Of a stretch of 48,849 nt of DNA, positions 46,701 to 48,849 are shown in pieces. Source of the DNA: Pseudomonas oleovorans subsp. oleovorans (lineage in GTDB: Bacteria; Pseudomonadota; Gammaproteobacteria; Pseudomonadales; Pseudomonadaceae); contig NZ_NIUB01000035.1 of NCBI RefSeq assembly GCF_002197815.1, positions 1 to 48,849 of the forward strand, written 5' to 3'. The notes under the pieces were generated by a model, which was given only the letters and a program-made list of their open reading frames with translations, ran no database searches and was not told the DNA's origin. Each line of letters opens with the position of its first letter. The stretch's first letter is position 1. The translations under genes were made by a program, and so were the position numbers.

Positions 46701-47303
46701 ATGAGTCGAAAACGAGAGAAAGCCTCCGTGAGCGATTACCGCTCGCTTGATGTACGAGAGATTCACCGCGCTGGCCTTTTGGCTGGCTGGCGTGGTGATT
46801 GGCAATGGAAGCGAGGCGGAGAAGTCGTCGCCTCTATCAGGATCACTGCCAGTCACAACCGATTGCAGTTGGTTTACCAGAGTCGAGCTGCTGGCGCTGA
46901 TCCTGTTAAGCATGACTACCAGGTGGCGATTGGCTGGACGCCCTGCCACCTGGGCGGGGAACGCCCGTGGCTGCATTGCCCGAACTGCGCCCGGCGCGTG
47001 GCAAAGCTGTATGGCGGCGCCGTGTTTATCTGCCGTCACTGCATGCGCCTGAACTACCCAAGCCAGCAGGCCAGCAAGCGGGATCGCGCCATGGATCGCG
47101 CGTGGACACTGCGCCACAAGCTGGGCTGCGATGCCGGGCCATTCGACTACCCCGCCGAGTACATACGCCGCCCCAAGGGCATGCACCAAAAAACCTTCGC
47201 CCGGCGCATCGAACAGCTATCACGCATCGAGGCACAGGCCATGGCCGATACAGTCAGGACGATGCAGAAGCTTGGCATCAGGATCGACCGCATTGTCTCC
47301 TGA
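46701..47303 (+). CDS. Zinc-binding island protein, 200 aa
   Basis: Two CxxC motifs (CPNCARRVAKLYG at about residue 93, CRHCMRLNYPSQQ at about 112) form a zinc ribbon, preceded by a beta-rich domain (WKRGGEVVASIRITASHNRL) and followed by basic helices (MHQKTFARRIEQLSRIEAQA). Proteins of this layout are common in Pseudomonas islands, with unknown role. Confidence 0.7.
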   Translation: MSRKREKASVSDYRSLDVREIHRAGLLAGWRGDWQWKRGGEVVASIRITASHNRLQLVYQSRAAGADPVKHDYQVAIGWTPCHLGGERPWLHCPNCARRVAKLYGGAVFICRHCMRLNYPSQQASKRDRAMDRAWTLRHKLGCDAGPFDYPAEYIRRPKGMHQKTFARRIEQLSRIEAQAMADTVRTMQKLGIRIDRIVS

Positions 47304-47414
47304 CAAAGCGGACTTGCCCCCACGCATATCGGCGCTTACCATGCTCGCCCTGAGCTGGCATGTGCTGAGAAGTACAGGCAATCAAAGGCGCCCAAAAGAT
47401 GGGCACCTTGAGTT

Positions 47415-47436
47415 TTAGGGGCATGTTTAGGGGCAT
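47415..47436. repeat. Arm-type integrase sites, right end of P4-like island
   Basis: TTAGGGGCAT at 47415-47424 and 47427-47436, again with 12-base period, preceded by AGTTT as on the left. Confidence 0.6.
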
Positions 47437-47484
47437 GCGCGGACCACCAAACCATCGAAAGCCAATAGAAACAAGGCTTTCAGG

Positions 47485-47513
47485 TAGCGGTTCGATTCCG
47501 TTCCTGACACCCC
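47485..47513 (+). other. tRNA-like 3' fragment, candidate attachment site
   Basis: AGCGG-TTCGATT-CCGTT forms a T arm (one G:T pair), followed by CCTGACACCCC where an acceptor strand would be. It is about 50 bases past the arm sites, where a P4-type integrase leaves a duplicated tRNA end. No intact tRNA is visible, and I see no copy at the left end; 47304-47604 holds no gene. Confidence 0.4.
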
Positions 47514-47604
47514 TGCTGAGCTGCGGATCAACTGAGGAAAAAGCTGTTGAGTAACAGACCCTAAATACTGAGCTGGCAATACTGGCGAAAACGAGATTGA
47601 AATT

Positions 47605-47898
47605 TTGGCTCAACCGGATAATACGCTGACTGCAAGGCGGATATGCCTTCTCACTGCGATCACTGCGATGGCCTTGGCTGCCAGAATCCATGGCACCGAT
47701 AAGGCTGTGATGATGGCGGGCTACCGTGTACTGGCTGGGCTTAGCCCAGCCTATCAGCCTGTCGTCCTAGCTATCATGAACGCGCCATCGCCCTTGGCGC
47801 ACATGAACCTTTACGTCGCCAACCTTCCGCAGCGAATCTTAGAAATGAGGGTGAGTAAGCTGGCGCTGCCAATGCTCGATTCAGCTATCCACGCCTGA
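47605..47898 (+). CDS. Hypothetical protein, 97 aa
   Basis: Helical and moderately hydrophobic (ICLLTAITAMALAARIHGTD), no clear membrane topology. Beyond the island's right end. Converges with 47885. Not recognised. Confidence 0.5.
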   Translation: MAQPDNTLTARRICLLTAITAMALAARIHGTDKAVMMAGYRVLAGLSPAYQPVVLAIMNAPSPLAHMNLYVANLPQRILEMRVSKLALPMLDSAIHA

Positions 47899-48136
47899 AT
47901 CCTCGGCGCCGAGGCTGGGTAGTAAGGATGTACTGACCGTCATTGGCCTCCCGAGTGCGCTGCATCTGAATCACTTCTGCTCCCGTGCAGCTATTGCGTC
48001 GCCAATAGCTGCGGGCCTCGTACCAGTTCACCAGGATCAACGGAAACCGACTTCGCTGGGCGGCAGCCATCAAGCTGGTGAGGAAGGTGTCCCAGTCGCA
48101 ACAGCGGCGATCCACCCACTTTTGCTCTCTGGCCAA
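47885..48136 (-). CDS. Hypothetical protein, 83 aa, start uncertain
   Basis: TTG 48136. FLTSLMAAAQRSRFPLILVN and WYEARSYWRRNSCTGAEVIQ look coding. An overlapping frame upstream (48070-48393, EIQLQEVGAWYAKHHK) may be the rest of the same gene after a frameshift. Family unknown. Confidence 0.4.
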   Translation of the reverse strand: MAREQKWVDRRCCDWDTFLTSLMAAAQRSRFPLILVNWYEARSYWRRNSCTGAEVIQMQRTREANDGQYILTTQPRRRGFRRG

Positions 48137-48438
48137 TTCGAGTCTCCAATCCTAATTCGGGGTCTGAGAGTTATCGTTGCCCTCATTGGGCAGGTCTTGT
48201 GGTGCTTCGCGTACCACGCCCCCACTTCTTGGAGTTGGATTTCAGAACCGCCTGTTTCAGCAAGCGGCATTGACCAAGCATCGAATGCCTTCTGGGGGCG
48301 GCGACAACCCTCCGGCATGGCCTCCAATTGGGCGGCAAAGGCGCGCACCGGTTTGGTGCCTTGCAGACTTGCTGGTTCTTCAAATGGGATCAAGTCAGAC
48401 CCCTGGCCCTGAACAGAGTGAAAAGGGGTGGGCGCTCT

Positions 48439-48726
48439 TTACTCGGAGGGGTCAGGGCTTGGCCTGTTGGCCCGCTCTGCTTCGCGATCACGCTCACCGG
48501 CTGACAGATCAAGCCCTGGTGTCAGCTCCCCCCATAGGAAGTCAGCGCCTTCTTCGTCTTCGTGGGCATCTATCCTGAGCGGGCGCAGCCCAATGCCTCA
48601 AGTTTGGTCAGCACCATTTCAGTAAGAGGCCATAGGCCCGCTGGGCTATCCGGGTGAAGTGCTCGATCAATGGCCATTGCGCGGGGTGCCGTTCCTCTGG
48701 GCATCGCGCTGGAGCAGCCGCTCCAT
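48439..48726 (-). pseudogene. Decayed gene in three frames
   Basis: Coding-like pieces follow one another in different frames: MERLLQRDAQRNGTPRN, then IEHFTRIAQRAYGLLLKW, then LTKLEALG and LRPLRIDAHEDEEGADFLWG, ending DPSE at 48439. At least two frameshifts are needed. It lies directly beside the IS200-type end at 48746, so insertion may have inactivated it. Confidence 0.45.
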
Positions 48727-48745
48727 CGTGCTCTCCCGCAGGGCA

Positions 48746-48767
48746 CCCACACCGAAGGAGGTGTGGG
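48746..48767 (-). repeat. Right-end hairpin of IS200-type element
   Basis: CCCACACC (48746-48753) pairs with GGTGTGGG (48760-48767) around GAAGGA, 19 bases after the tnpA stop. Such hairpins are both transposase sites and terminators in this family. Confidence 0.6.
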
Positions 48768-48786
48768 GTGAATGCGGCGCAGGGCA

Positions 48787-48849
48787 TCAGCCCTGCTGAT
48801 TCTGTATGTAAGCCTTGATCACATCCAGCGAAGCGCCACCACACGACGA
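48787..48849 (-). CDS. tnpA: IS200/IS605-type transposase TnpA, C-terminal tail (cut by window edge)
   Basis: Open to the last base of the window: SSCGGASLDVIKAYIQNQQG and a stop at 48787. A glycine-glycine-alanine turn followed by a helix ending YIxxQ is typical of the C terminus of Y1 (HUH) transposases of IS200/IS605. The catalytic HUH and tyrosine lie outside the window. It could mobilise the tnpA-less elements in this region. Confidence 0.65.
   Translation of the reverse strand, partial: SSCGGASLDVIKAYIQNQQG

Noticed and set aside
47485..47513. A complete tRNA gene at the right end of the island
   Set aside because: Only a T arm and a possible acceptor strand are present; no D arm or anticodon arm precedes them.

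Overview
The window looks like accessory DNA from a Pseudomonas-type gammaproteobacterium. It is GC-rich, it encodes an MvaT protein (the H-NS substitute of Pseudomonas), and it is packed with short, mostly unrecognisable genes in tight operons, a ParB-like protein and two TrfB/PapB-like regulators. That is the texture of a large plasmid or integrative element rather than a core chromosome. No rRNA, housekeeping or central metabolic gene was found.

Layout. 1-140 is the end of an IS200/IS605 element (tnpB tail plus omega RNA). 230-3622 is a leftward run of small genes and 3918-10461 a rightward run including a 646-residue protein of unknown function. 10486-18267 is leftward again, ending in the TrfB-like and ParB-like regulators, and is broken by a TnpB-like element at 11843-13273. 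18455-19838 is a complete IS605-type tnpB element inserted exactly at the stop codon of mvaT (19835-20197). 20300-20789 is a scar of two gene tails around a 171-bp inverted-repeat remnant. 22734-29405 is a type IV-A1 CRISPR-Cas locus: 21 repeats, then csf3-csf2-csf1-csf5 leftward and dinG divergent, with no cas1, cas2 or effector nuclease. 29563-38806 is another leftward run of small genes. 38931-42200 holds a tyrosine recombinase and an operon under a small HTH regulator with two palindromic operators. 42300-47510 is a P4-like island (integrase, AlpA, small genes) with matching 12-bp-period arm-type repeats at both ends and a tRNA-like fragment just beyond the right set. The right edge carries a decayed gene and the tail of an IS200-type tnpA.

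The least expected structure is regulatory. Seventeen transcription units on both strands start with the same promoter: TGACAC(A/C/G), 13 bases, a hexamer of the form NANNNT, and usually a start-like CA about seven bases on. With one exception (33800) the box lies 55-66 bases before the start codon. Three looser variants include the parB promoter, whose operator repeat sits inside the spacer. An A+T-rich GACGATTTT-like box lies about 22 or about 32 bases upstream, one helical turn apart. The csf operon instead has an ordinary sigma70-like promoter. I infer an element-wide regulon of small unknown genes controlled by one activator or modified polymerase.

Functionally, the type IV-A complex probably defends the element against competing plasmids or phages without DNA cleavage, using CasDinG helicase; spacers must come from adaptation proteins encoded elsewhere. 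MvaT may silence the imported DNA. Several layers of transposon activity (three or four TnpB lineages, a tnpA tail, a P4-like island) show that the region is a repeated insertion target.
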